From the NCBI GenBank assembly GCA_947570615.1, contig CANOVJ010000022.1, positions 1 to 52,440 on the forward strand: a stretch of DNA of 52,440 nt, written 5' to 3'. The notes below the pieces were generated by a model. It searched no databases, was not told the DNA's origin, and saw nothing but the letters and a program-made list of their open reading frames with translations. Position numbers and translations under genes: made by a program. Positions 32,258-39,871 of the stretch are shown piece by piece. This DNA is from an uncultured Lachnospiraceae bacterium (lineage in GTDB: Bacteria > Bacillota > Clostridia > Lachnospirales > Lachnospiraceae). Positions within the stretch are counted from its first letter, which is position 1. The number at the start of each line of letters is the position of its first letter.

Positions 32258-32608
32258 ATGAGCAACGAGAAGGTATATCAGATGGACTTTTTCAGAGTCT
32301 ACCAGCTTCTGGTGGACAAGGCGGTCAGGAAGGGCAGGACCCGGGACGAGGTCGATGAGGTGATCCGCTGGCTCACCGGGTATGATCAGGCACAGTTGGA
32401 CGGGATGCTGCAAAAACCGGTTTCCTACGGCGATTTTTTCCGCGGCGCGCCCCATCCCAATGAGAAGAGGAGCCTGATAAAGGGCGTCGTCTGCGGCGTG
32501 AAGGTGGAGGAGATCGAGGAGCCGCTGATGCGGGAGATCCGATATCTGGATAAGCTGGTGGACGAGCTGGCCAGGGGAAAGGCCATGGAGAAGGTGCTTC
32601 GCGGATAG
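32258..32608 (+). CDS. DUF2200 family protein
   Basis: A 116-residue protein matching DUF2200 along its whole length. '[40 protein letters not shown]' is the characteristic N-terminal half; '[44 protein letters not shown]' is the characteristic C-terminal half. It is a small alpha-helical cytoplasmic protein of unknown function, widespread in bacteria. ATG 32258 is preceded by GGGAGG at 6 bases; the upstream extension to 32189 is not conserved. GC content is normal for the window, so it is not part of the transferred segment ending near 31.8 kb. Confidence 0.9.
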   Translation: MSNEKVYQMDFFRVYQLLVDKAVRKGRTRDEVDEVIRWLTGYDQAQLDGMLQKPVSYGDFFRGAPHPNEKRSLIKGVVCGVKVEEIEEPLMREIRYLDKLVDELARGKAMEKVLRG

Positions 32609-32680
32609 GTTAATCCCCCACGGCAGCACGGCGGGAGTCCATGAGTTGGTACAAAGTTTGGCATATTCTTCTGAACAACA

Positions 32681-32709
32681 TTGACAGTAAAGCAGATTAC
32701 CGTTAATAT
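32681..32709 (+). promoter_or_regulatory. Promoter before candidate small RNA / MNT remnant
   Basis: Perfect TTGACA (32681-32686), 17-base spacer, TAATAT (32704-32709). Transcription is expected from about 32716. Confidence 0.75.
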
Positions 32710-32715
32710 TGGTAT

Positions 32716-32800
32716 ATAAATAAACAGATGGCATGGCACTGATTGGGCTGGTTGAAAGACCTTGGTCCACCGAGAGGCGGGGAATTTCCCCGTTATTTTA
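32716..32800 (+). ncRNA. Candidate structured small RNA
   Basis: Downstream of a strong promoter the sequence forms three short hairpins in a row: GGTTGAAAGACC (32750-32761), CTTGGTCCACCGAG (32761-32774) and CGGGGAATTTCCCCG (32778-32792). The last is followed by TTATTTT, a factor-independent terminator. That would give an RNA of about 85 bases. I do not recognise it as a known class; it may alternatively be the leader of the adjacent MNT gene. Confidence 0.4.
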
Positions 32801-32838
32801 ATATTCCTTCCACATTTAGGTCATGGAGGTGATTTGGT

Positions 32839-33179
32839 ATGCCGGGTATTAATGAAATAAAAAAATATTTATTCCGATCGCATATTCCTATGGTGTAAAG
32901 AGATTATATCTGTTTGGTTCCTATGCAAAAGGCACGGAAAACGAAAAAAGCGATATTGATTTACTTGTGGAGAAAGGTAAACTGATGTCCTTGCTTAAAC
33001 TTTCCGGAATGCGTCAGATGGTTCAGGAGGCACTGAATCTCCCGGTTGATCTGGTCACCACGGCTGGCATTGAGGCTGGCCTTAGAAAAGAAATAGCCGG
33101 AACGGAGATTTTATTATATGAAGCGCAAAGATGTTATTGTCTTCAAAAAGATGTTGGATTATTGCAGGCGGTTAGATGA
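32839..33179 (+). pseudogene. Minimal nucleotidyltransferase (MNT/MntA-type) antitoxin, frameshifted
   Basis: The ATG at 32839 has TGGAGG upstream and starts 'MPGINEIKK', the expected N-terminus of a minimal nucleotidyltransferase. Nine codons later the frame leaves the family sequence and stops. The following frame reads 'YGVKRLYLFGSYAKGTENEKSDIDLLVEKGKL' through to 33179, the canonical GSxxxG...DxD nucleotidyltransferase core (Asp-Ile-Asp present). The switch falls on a run of seven A's (32859-32865); eight would restore one frame. In MNT/HEPN pairs the MNT protein adenylylates and silences the HEPN toxin. Here the downstream HEPN gene overlaps by 62 bases and is itself damaged. The shift may be real decay, slippage-based switching, or a sequencing artefact. 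Confidence 0.75.
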
Positions 33180-33480
33180 AGCTTATGATATTTTTGCACA
33201 CCGGTATTCAAGTCTGGACTGTCAGTCAGTGTGGGATACGATACAGCAGGATTTTTCGGAATTGAAAACAGAAATAGACAGGATAAAAAAGGGAATGGAG
33301 AGTGGTAAAATCTCCGGATTCTGCTATATTTTTAACAAGCTAGACAGAAAAAGCAAACTTCGTAAATCACGCCAAATACAGGCAAACCAGAGCATTTCAG
33401 GAGAGGAAATAAATATTATTTCGATATTCCCCCCACACAGAGACATCTGCGGAACGAATAATAAGGAGGTCATACAATGA
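33118..33480 (+). pseudogene. HEPN-domain (HepT-like) toxin remnant with internal deletion
   Basis: A 120-codon frame. It opens 'MKRKDVIVFKKMLDYCRRLDEAY', the usual HepT helix 1, then jumps to 'IFAHRYSSLDCQSVWDTIQQDFSELKTEI', the usual C-terminal part. The intervening helices (about 50 residues, containing the 'CxxCxIQIGELVxRLS' region and the Arg of the RNase motif RxxxxH) are absent. The catalytic His survives in 'FAHRY', but the paired Arg position is occupied by Tyr, so no RNase activity is expected. The tail beyond residue about 65 is unrelated read-through and overlaps the GH3 start by 4 bases. It supports loss of the toxin followed by loss of the antitoxin. Confidence 0.7.
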
Positions 33481-36026
33481 ACAGAATCAGAATCAACTCC
33501 CCCGAAGTCCAGGACTTCGAGAGGGAGCACATCGCGGCCGTGAGAGAGCTTGCGCCGGAGTGCATGGTGCTGCTTAAAAACGACGGAACGCTTCCCCTGA
33601 ACGGATGCGGAAAAACAGCGCTCTATGGAAGCGGCGCGCGCAGAACCGTCAAGGGGGGAACCGGCTCCGGGGATGTAAATGTGCGCCATTTCGTGACGGT
33701 GGAGGAGGGCCTTGAGAACGCCGGGTTCGAGATCACTACGAAAAGCTGGCTGGACGGCTACGACCAGGTGGTGGAGGACGCCCGGAAAGTCTTTTTCGGC
33801 GCGCTGCGAAAGGAGGCGGAGGCGGCGGGAGTGACGGCAGAGCGCCTGGCCCTGTACGCTATGGGAAGGACCTGCCCGGAGCCGGAGTATGAGCTTGCCC
33901 TGGAAGGGGAGGGGGATACGGCGATCTATGTGCTGGCCCGCAATTCCGGCGAGGGTACGGACAGAACGCCCGCCGCAGGGGACATCAGCCTGACCCGGAC
34001 GGAAATCCGGGATATTCTTGCGCTGAATGAAGCATATGAAAAATTTGTGCTGGTGTTGAACGTAGGCGGCATGGTGGATCTGACGCCCGTGGAGGCGGTG
34101 GGGACGGTTCTGCTGATGGGACAGCTCGGCTCGGCCACCGGGGACGCGCTGGCGGATGTGCTTCTGGGCAAATCCGGCCCTTCCGGCAAGCTGACCATGA
34201 CCTGGGCGCCCATTGAGGACTACGCCTCCACGGAGGGGTTCGGGGATCCCAACGATACATATTATAAAGAGGGAATCTATGTGGGCTACCGCTATTTTGA
34301 CACCTTCGGACATACGCCTGCCTGGCCTTTCGGCTACGGTATGAGCTATACGTCCTTTACCGTGGAGCCCGGAAAAATGACGGCGGACGCCAGTAAAATC
34401 TCCGTCACAGCGCTCGTGACCAACACCGGGGCCCGGGCCGGAAAAGAGGTGGTGCAGGTGTACTGCTCCGCCCCGGCGGGAAAGCTGGACAAGCCTTACC
34501 AGGAGCTGGCCGGTTATGCCAAGACCAGGGAGCTTGCGCCGGGGGAGAGCCAGGAGGTAACGGTGAGCTTTGACACCCGGTCCATGGCCTCTTACTGCAC
34601 CGAGTGCGCTTCCTGGGTGATGGAGGCGGGAACCTATTACATCCGTGTGGGAAACAGCTCCCGGAACACGCACATCGCGGGGGCGGTTTCGCTGGACGAA
34701 ACCAGAGCGGTGGAGAAGGATAAGAATATCTGCGGAGAGAGCGGATTTACGGATTTAAAGCCGCAGGCAGCGCCCGTCACATACGAGGGGGAAGCCAGGG
34801 AAAAGGAGCAGGCCCGGGTCATCGAGATAAAGGCGGCGGATCTGGCGGTACGGGAGATCGCGTATCAGGAGGCTCCGGCGGAGATTGAGGCGGGCCCGGC
34901 TGTAAAATGGGACGAGGTGAAGGACGGCACAAAGTCTCTGGACGAATTTGTGGCGGGGCTCTCTGACGATCAGCTTGCCTTTCTGTGCATCGGCGCATAT
35001 AAGGACGCGGAGGATCTGATGGAGGTGATCGGAAATGCGGCCTCCACGGTGGCAGGAGCGGCAGGCGAGACCACCCACCGGCTGGCGGAGCTGGGCGTAC
35101 CGGCTCTGGTGATGGCGGACGGACCGGCAGGCCTTCGTCTGGCTCCCACCTTTAAACAGGTGGGAAATGTTGCCAGGGCCACCTCCGCCACACTGGTGGG
35201 AGACTTTATGGCCATGTTCACCCCACAGGAGCGAGAGGCCATGGAACAGGCGGCGCCTGGAACCACCGGGGAGGAGAAAGCGGCTCCCACCGGCTATCAG
35301 TATTGTGTGGCGATTCCCATCGGCACGGGAATCGCTCAGTCCTGGAATCATGAGCTGGCCCGAAAATGCGGGGATCTGGCAGGTCAGGAGATGGAAATGT
35401 TCGGAACCCATCTGTGGCTTGCTCCCGCCATGAATATTTACCGTTCTCCTCTCTGCGGGCGGAATTTTGAGTATTTCTCGGAGGATCCCCACCTTTCGGG
35501 GTGCATGGCGGCGGATATCACCGACGGCGTGCAGGCCCATGAGGGATGCGCGACCACCATCAAGCATTACGCCTGTAACAATCAGGAGACCAACCGCTAC
35601 TTCTCCAACAGCAACGTGGGCGAGCGGGCTTTGCGTGAGATCTACCTGAAAGGCTTTGAGATCTGTGTGAAGAAATCTCAGCCCCATTTCCTGATGACCT
35701 CCTACAACCTGATCAACGGCGAGCACGCCTGCAATTCCAGGGATCTTCAGACCGCTGTTTTGCGGGATGAGTGGGGCTTTGAGGGCGTTGTCATGACCGA
35801 CTGGCTGGTAACCGGCGGTATGGGGCAGAAGGGAGAGAAATGGCCCAGCGCCTCCTGCGCGGGAAATATAAAGGCCGGGAACGATATCACCATGCCGGGA
35901 ATTCCCTCCGATAAGGCGGATATCATGAAGGCTCTTTCGGATCAGTCGCACCCTTACGCTCTCACCAGGGCGCAGCTGCAGCTCTGCGCCGGACGTGTGC
36001 TGGGGATGATTCTGAAGCTGGCATAA
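33477..36026 (+). CDS. GH3 beta-glucosidase with swapped domain order
   Basis: An 849-residue cytoplasmic glycoside hydrolase family 3 enzyme. The order is reversed compared with the common type. The (alpha/beta)6 sandwich and acid-base side comes first ('LLKNDGTLPLNG' at 33-44, 'LLGKSGPSGKLTMTW', 'PFGYGMSYTSF'), then a fibronectin-III-like region (about 300-400). The TIM-barrel with the nucleophile is last: 'MADGPAGLRL', 'LAPAMNIYRSPLCGRNFEYFSEDP', 'KHYACNNQETNR' and Asp775 in 'GVVMTDWL'. This layout is known from Ruminococcus and Butyrivibrio-type enzymes. It probably cleaves terminal beta-glucosides imported as short oligosaccharides. AAGGAGG lies 7 bases before the ATG. A GC-rich hairpin terminator follows. 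No regulator is directly adjacent. Confidence 0.92.
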   Translation: MNRIRINSPEVQDFEREHIAAVRELAPECMVLLKNDGTLPLNGCGKTALYGSGARRTVKGGTGSGDVNVRHFVTVEEGLENAGFEITTKSWLDGYDQVVEDARKVFFGALRKEAEAAGVTAERLALYAMGRTCPEPEYELALEGEGDTAIYVLARNSGEGTDRTPAAGDISLTRTEIRDILALNEAYEKFVLVLNVGGMVDLTPVEAVGTVLLMGQLGSATGDALADVLLGKSGPSGKLTMTWAPIEDYASTEGFGDPNDTYYKEGIYVGYRYFDTFGHTPAWPFGYGMSYTSFTVEPGKMTADASKISVTALVTNTGARAGKEVVQVYCSAPAGKLDKPYQELAGYAKTRELAPGESQEVTVSFDTRSMASYCTECASWVMEAGTYYIRVGNSSRNTHIAGAVSLDETRAVEKDKNICGESGFTDLKPQAAPVTYEGEAREKEQARVIEIKAADLAVREIAYQEAPAEIEAGPAVKWDEVKDGTKSLDEFVAGLSDDQLAFLCIGAYKDAEDLMEVIGNAASTVAGAAGETTHRLAELGVPALVMADGPAGLRLAPTFKQVGNVARATSATLVGDFMAMFTPQEREAMEQAAPGTTGEEKAAPTGYQYCVAIPIGTGIAQSWNHELARKCGDLAGQEMEMFGTHLWLAPAMNIYRSPLCGRNFEYFSEDPHLSGCMAADITDGVQAHEGCATTIKHYACNNQETNRYFSNSNVGERALREIYLKGFEICVKKSQPHFLMTSYNLINGEHACNSRDLQTAVLRDEWGFEGVVMTDWLVTGGMGQKGEKWPSASCAGNIKAGNDITMPGIPSDKADIMKALSDQSHPYALTRAQLQLCAGRVLGMILKLA

Positions 36027-36072
36027 CAACAAACGCTGCCACGCTCCGCGCGTCAGCTTATTGTAATAAATG

Positions 36073-36099
36073 GCGGGCAGGAAAGGACTTCCTGCCCGC
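36073..36099. terminator. Shared terminator hairpin between GH3 and ktrA
   Basis: An 11-bp perfect stem (36073-36083 with 36089-36099) and AGGAC loop, lying between convergent genes. T-runs are weak on the plus strand, but the position supports a bidirectional terminator. Confidence 0.7.
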
Positions 36100-36112
36100 T
36101 GTGTGTCACCCC

Positions 36113-36802
36113 TTATTTTTCGGCGAGATATGCGTCCGCAATCCTTTTCAGGGTATTGTTTTTCCCCAGAAGAACGAAGACGTCGTCCTTCTGAGTGGGA
36201 TCGTCCGCGGAAGGGTTGATGCTCAGCGCTCCGCCCCGCTTGATGGCGATCACATTCACACCATATCTGCTGCGCAGATTTAATTCTTTGAGGTTTTTTC
36301 CGACCCAACTGCGCAGTACGCCCACATCGGCCATGGAATAGTCGGCTGTCAGCTCCGTGGTGTCCAGGAGATTGTTGAAGGCCAGGTTGTTGGCCAGATG
36401 GACGCCCATCTCCTTCTCCGGATAGACGATCTCGTCCACCCCCAGCCTGGTCAGGATCTTGCCCTGCATATCGTCGTAGGCCTTGGCGATAATCTGGCGG
36501 ATGCCCTGCTCTCTGGCCCAGATGGCCGCCAGAACCGAGGCGTCCAGGCTGTGCCCGATGGAGATCACGGCTCCGTCGAAATTTCGGCCTCCCAGCTCCA
36601 TCAGGGCGTCCTCGTTGGTCACGTCCAGACACATGGCAAGGGTCACATACTCGGCGATCTGATTGATCCGCCGCTCGTTGTGGTCGATGGCCAGCACCTT
36701 ACAGCCGTTTGCCTCGAGCTGCATGGCCACGCTGCTCCCGAAGCGCCCGAGCCCGATCACAATATATTCTTTCCGGTATTCCTTCTGCGTTCTTTTTTTC
36801 AT
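36113..36802 (-). CDS. ktrA: Potassium uptake regulatory subunit KtrA (RCK/TrkA_N)
   Basis: A 229-residue cytoplasmic ring-forming subunit of the KtrAB potassium channel. The RCK nucleotide-binding fold is clear: GLGRFG at 17-22, 'VLAIDHNERRIN' with Asp40 after strand 2, 'GRNFDGAVISIGHSLDASVL', then a C-terminal TrkA_C domain ('KNLKELNLRSRYGVNVIAIKR', 'DDVFVLLGKNNTLKRI'). It gates KtrB in response to ATP/ADP and, in many Firmicutes, c-di-AMP through the C-terminal domain. Minus strand, ATG at 36802. It follows ktrB by 51 bases and is probably co-transcribed from the ktrB promoter near 38414-38442. Confidence 0.93.
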   Translation of the reverse strand: MKKRTQKEYRKEYIVIGLGRFGSSVAMQLEANGCKVLAIDHNERRINQIAEYVTLAMCLDVTNEDALMELGGRNFDGAVISIGHSLDASVLAAIWAREQGIRQIIAKAYDDMQGKILTRLGVDEIVYPEKEMGVHLANNLAFNNLLDTTELTADYSMADVGVLRSWVGKNLKELNLRSRYGVNVIAIKRGGALSINPSADDPTQKDDVFVLLGKNNTLKRIADAYLAEK

Positions 36803-36853
36803 GGAATCATTTCCCTTCTTTATATGATATCTGTAACATGATCAGGATTTATT

Positions 36854-38269
36854 TTAGCCGATGATAACCTTCCCCTCCGCGCAGGAAAAAGCCTCTGCGG
36901 GACCGCGGCTGTTAAACGCCAGCGCCAGCGTGATAGGCCCGATCCTTCCCAGATACATGGTAAGGCTGACCAGCAGCTTTCCCGCGGGCACAAGCGAGCC
37001 GGTCAGTCCTCTGGAGAGGCCGACGGTTGCGATGGCCGAGGTCATTTCGTATAAGGTATCCAGAAAATCGCTCTGCTGTATGGCCAGAAGGACGGCAGTC
37101 AGCACCACCAGAGTGGAAAAGCTGAATGTAACGATGGCCACGCACCTTCGTATGGTCTCGTCGGCGATTTTGCGGCGCATCACGGTGACGTCATTTTTGC
37201 CCCGGATGTTGGCGAACATGGAGGCGAACAGAAGAATGATGGTCACCGTCTTGACGCCGCCCGCCGTTCCCGCCGGAGACCCGCCGATGAACATCAGGGC
37301 CAGATAAATCAGGCAGGATGCAGGCCTGAAATGCTCCTGGGAGATGGTGGCGAAACCGGCGGTGCGCAGGGTGACAGACTGAAAACAGGAGGCCATGATC
37401 TTGTCAGGCCAGCTAAGGAGCCCCAGTGTGTCGGGGTTATCATATTCTAACATAAGGGTCAGGAGCGCCCCCGCCAGGATCAGAGACAGGGTGGCGGTCA
37501 GCACCAGCCGTACGTGGAGCTTTATTTTCCGGGGAAAGGAGTCCCTTCCCGGCGGCGCATGGAAAAAGGCTTTTCCCTTCGGAGCGGAAAAATGCCTGTG
37601 GCCCAGCCGGTGTTTTTTCAGATGGAAGGCGGTAAAGCCCGCCACCTCCCAGTACACCGGAAAGCCCAGCCCGCTTACAATAATAAGAAAAATGGTGGTG
37701 AAATTGATAATCGGATTGTGGACGTAAGAACAGAAGCTGTTGCCGCCCAGCAGATCGATTCCCGCGTTGCAGAAGGCGGACACCGCATGGAAAATGCCGT
37801 ACCAGATGCCAATGGCCCCGTACTGTGGGATAAAAACCAGAAAATATCCCAGCGCTCCCAGGCCCTCCAGCAGGAACGTCGCTTTCAGAATCCGTATGGT
37901 CAGCCTCACCAGTCCGGAGAGGGTATCCAGGTTGTAGGCGCTCTGGATCAGCATCCGGTCGGAGAGCGTGATCCTGCGTCGGAAAAGCAGAAGGACAATG
38001 GTGGTAAAGGTCACGATCCCCAGCCCGCCGAACTGAATCAGGAAAAGGATTACCACCTGGCCGAAGGGGGAGAAGGTCTGCCCTATATTTACCGTGGAAA
38101 GGCCGGTCACACACACGCTGGACATGGCCACGAACAGGGCGTCCGGAAAGCTGACCCTGACTCCCGGCCTGGCACTCAGCGGCAGCATAAGACAGGCGGC
38201 TCCGATCAGCGCCCCAAGAAGAAACCCCAGCATGATGATGCGGGTGGTGGTAAGTCTGTGTTTTTTCAT
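36854..38269 (-). CDS. ktrB: Potassium uptake membrane subunit KtrB
   Basis: A 471-residue membrane protein of the Trk/Ktr/HKT superfamily with about 8-10 helices and four K+-pore repeats. Recognisable filters or pore loops are 'SSVCVTGLSTVNIG', 'HAVSAFCNAGIDLLGGN', 'SVTLRTAGFATI' and 'TSAIATVGLSRGLTG'. 'IQFGGLGIVTFTTIVLLLFRRRITL' is a standard KtrB block. It imports K+ with Na+ or membrane potential, gated by KtrA. The ATG at 38269 is chosen because GGAGGGGG precedes it; the upstream frame to 38338 runs through a palindrome and is not homologous. The leader of about 135 bases carries two hairpins and several copies of one motif, which suggests regulation at transcription or RNA level. Confidence 0.92.
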   Translation of the reverse strand: MKKHRLTTTRIIMLGFLLGALIGAACLMLPLSARPGVRVSFPDALFVAMSSVCVTGLSTVNIGQTFSPFGQVVILFLIQFGGLGIVTFTTIVLLLFRRRITLSDRMLIQSAYNLDTLSGLVRLTIRILKATFLLEGLGALGYFLVFIPQYGAIGIWYGIFHAVSAFCNAGIDLLGGNSFCSYVHNPIINFTTIFLIIVSGLGFPVYWEVAGFTAFHLKKHRLGHRHFSAPKGKAFFHAPPGRDSFPRKIKLHVRLVLTATLSLILAGALLTLMLEYDNPDTLGLLSWPDKIMASCFQSVTLRTAGFATISQEHFRPASCLIYLALMFIGGSPAGTAGGVKTVTIILLFASMFANIRGKNDVTVMRRKIADETIRRCVAIVTFSFSTLVVLTAVLLAIQQSDFLDTLYEMTSAIATVGLSRGLTGSLVPAGKLLVSLTMYLGRIGPITLALAFNSRGPAEAFSCAEGKVIIG

Positions 38270-38292
38270 TTCCGTCCCCCTCCACATACAAT

Positions 38293-38317
38293 GGCCAGTC
38301 CGCCAGGCGGACTGGCC
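38293..38317. promoter_or_regulatory. Palindrome near ktrB ribosome site
   Basis: GGCCAGTCCGCC and GGCGGACTGGCC flank a single A, a 12-bp near-perfect palindrome located just upstream of the ktrB ribosome site. It could be an RNA hairpin or an operator. Confidence 0.6.
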
Positions 38318-38329
38318 TGATGTCAATAA

Positions 38330-38368
38330 AAGGTGCAAAGCCCTGATATGCCGCAGACTTTACACCTT
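38330..38368 (-). terminator. Terminator-like hairpin in the ktrB leader
   Basis: Arms AAGGTGCAAAG (38330-38340) and CTTTACACCTT (38358-38368) pair with one mismatch. On the minus strand the hairpin is followed by TTTATTG. It lies between the proposed ktrB promoter and start, so it could act as an attenuator. Confidence 0.55.
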
Positions 38369-38413
38369 ATGATCCACTCCATTATATGGACATTTTGCTC
38401 TGAGATAATAGGT

Positions 38414-38442
38414 ATTATATCAGACGCTCCGGCAGGTGTAAA
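38414..38442 (-). promoter_or_regulatory. Promoter of the ktrBA operon
   Basis: On the minus strand TTTACA (38442-38437), 17-base spacer, and a perfect TATAAT (38419-38414). The -35 lies within one of the repeated AAGGTGTAAAG-like motifs. Confidence 0.7.
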
Positions 38443-38520
38443 GCGCCTGATTGATTCATATTCAGACTTCCCGCTGTATTTTGCCGGCATTTCAGGGGCT
38501 GTCGGCCTTTACACATGTCC

Positions 38521-39414
38521 TTACCCCATCGCCAGGGCGATCCCGCTCTCGTCAGAAAGCCCGCCGGAGCGCTGGCGGTACTCGGAAGGGGAGTAATCCA
38601 GAGCCTTGCGGAATACCTTGCAGAAATAATTCCCGCTGGAAAAACCGCATTTTCTGGCCACCTCATCTACCGGAAGAAGCGTGTTTGAGAGCAGGAATGC
38701 GGCGTGATCGATCCGCAGGCTGTTCAGATAATTCAACGGCGTCATGCCCTTATCCTTAACGAAAAGACGCGTAAAGTAGGAGGGGGACAGCCCCAGCATT
38801 CTGGCCAGATTCTCCATGGAAAAATTGTCGGCCAGGTGCTTCTGCATATAGGAGACGGCCTGCTCCACATAGGATATGGGCAGCTTGTCGGAAGCGGAGG
38901 TGATCTCCAGCGTGCGCAGAAGGCAGGAGAGAAAACGATGAACAATCTCTCCCCCTTCATAGCTGCGAAGCTGTCTGCCCCGTTCACAGTCCTCCTTTAA
39001 ATTCCGCCAGAGCCGCAGCGGCGCGGCGTCGGGATCCAGGGAAAAGAGCTGGCCGAAATCCGCCTTTATTTTCCGGTAAAAGGGGAACGCGGCGCTTCCC
39101 TGGAAATACACATAAAAGTATTCCCATTCGTGCATTCCGTTGTTGTCAGGTATGTAATAGCAGCTCTCTCCGGGAAGCAGAGAAAGGTAAGCGGTTCCGG
39201 GAAGAAGCGCGCAGACATCCTCCTGCCTGCGGCACATTCCCTTTCCACGGAAGGTGTAGACAAAGAGATACCGGCGGCAGTCCGACTGAGCAATGGTAGT
39301 GGTCTGATATTCCTCCTGCTTTTTTTCGAAGCCAAAATCTAAAAGACGGAGCGGTTCGTCAGGGAACTGTCCGGAGTTTGCAGAGTCAAAAATTCTGTTA
39401 GCCTGATATGTCAA
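38521..39414 (-). CDS. AraC-family regulator of the sugar ABC locus
   Basis: A 297-residue regulator: an N-terminal cupin-like sensor (about 40-130; 'GESCYYIPDNNGMHEWEYFYVYFQG') and a C-terminal AraC DNA-binding domain with two helix-turn-helix units ('DNFSMENLARMLGLSPSYFTRLFVKDKGMTPLNYL' and 'VDEVARKCGFSSGNYFCKVFRKALDYSPSEYR'). It is transcribed away from the sugar-binding lipoprotein gene, sharing the intergenic region, so it very likely controls that operon in response to an imported sugar. Start codon TTG at 39414 with GGGGG about 8 bases upstream; the next in-frame Met would cut into the sensor domain. It does not read into ktrB, whose own promoter lies in between. Confidence 0.88.
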   Translation of the reverse strand: MTYQANRIFDSANSGQFPDEPLRLLDFGFEKKQEEYQTTTIAQSDCRRYLFVYTFRGKGMCRRQEDVCALLPGTAYLSLLPGESCYYIPDNNGMHEWEYFYVYFQGSAAFPFYRKIKADFGQLFSLDPDAAPLRLWRNLKEDCERGRQLRSYEGGEIVHRFLSCLLRTLEITSASDKLPISYVEQAVSYMQKHLADNFSMENLARMLGLSPSYFTRLFVKDKGMTPLNYLNSLRIDHAAFLLSNTLLPVDEVARKCGFSSGNYFCKVFRKALDYSPSEYRQRSGGLSDESGIALAMG

Positions 39415-39444
39415 AATATTACCCCCGAGTCTCGTTTTTTATAC

Positions 39445-39474
39445 TTGTGATGAAAACGTTAAAAATATTATAAT
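39445..39474 (+). promoter_or_regulatory. Promoter with cre-like site before the sugar transporter operon
   Basis: TTGTGA (39445-39450), an 18-base spacer and TATAAT (39469-39474). The spacer carries ATGAAAACGTTAAAA (39450-39464), which resembles a catabolite-responsive (CcpA) site. The leader from about 39481 to 39871 is long (about 390 bases) and holds no convincing gene; the rest of this 457-base gap is plain AT-rich sequence. Confidence 0.6.
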
Positions 39475-39825
39475 CTTACTATACAAAAAAGGCAAGCAAT
39501 GTCCAAAAAAAGATATGCAAAATTATGGAAGGCGGGCAGAATGCCCAATCTGGCCAGGATACTGAAATTACACATATGTGCAAAAGTATTATGGGAAAAT
39601 GATGCCGCGCCTGCTGTTTTTGCTTCCGTCTTAAGAGGATTTTTGTCGATACAGTATGGCAATAAGACGACGGAAGAGTTGCGACAGGATGAAAAATGAT
39701 TGCCGAAAAGTAAGAAAAGGTACCAAAAATGAAGGGAGGGAAATTCTTACAAAAAGAAAAGGGAAAGTGAAGCGGCATCTGAAAAGGATTCACAACAGGT
39801 CCAACGCGGCGGAAGTTTCCCGAAA

Positions 39826-39846
39826 AATACCCTGCTGAAGGGTATT
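39826..39846 (+). promoter_or_regulatory. Small hairpin before the sugar-binding protein gene
   Basis: AATACCCT / AGGGTATT with a GCTGA loop, followed by CAACAACTTTTTT and then AAGGAGG. It could be a weak terminator within the leader or an mRNA-stability element. Confidence 0.5.
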
Positions 39847-39871
39847 CAACAACTTTTTTAAGGAGGAAAGT

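Noticed and set aside
34755-36632. A 625-codon frame antisense to the GH3 and ktrA genes.
   Set aside because: It is a shadow of high-GC coding sequence on the opposite strand; the GH3 and KtrA proteins are clearly homologous to known families.
39499-39699. A 66-codon frame in the leader of the sugar transporter operon.
   Set aside because: No ribosome site and no recognisable sequence; more likely part of an untranslated leader.
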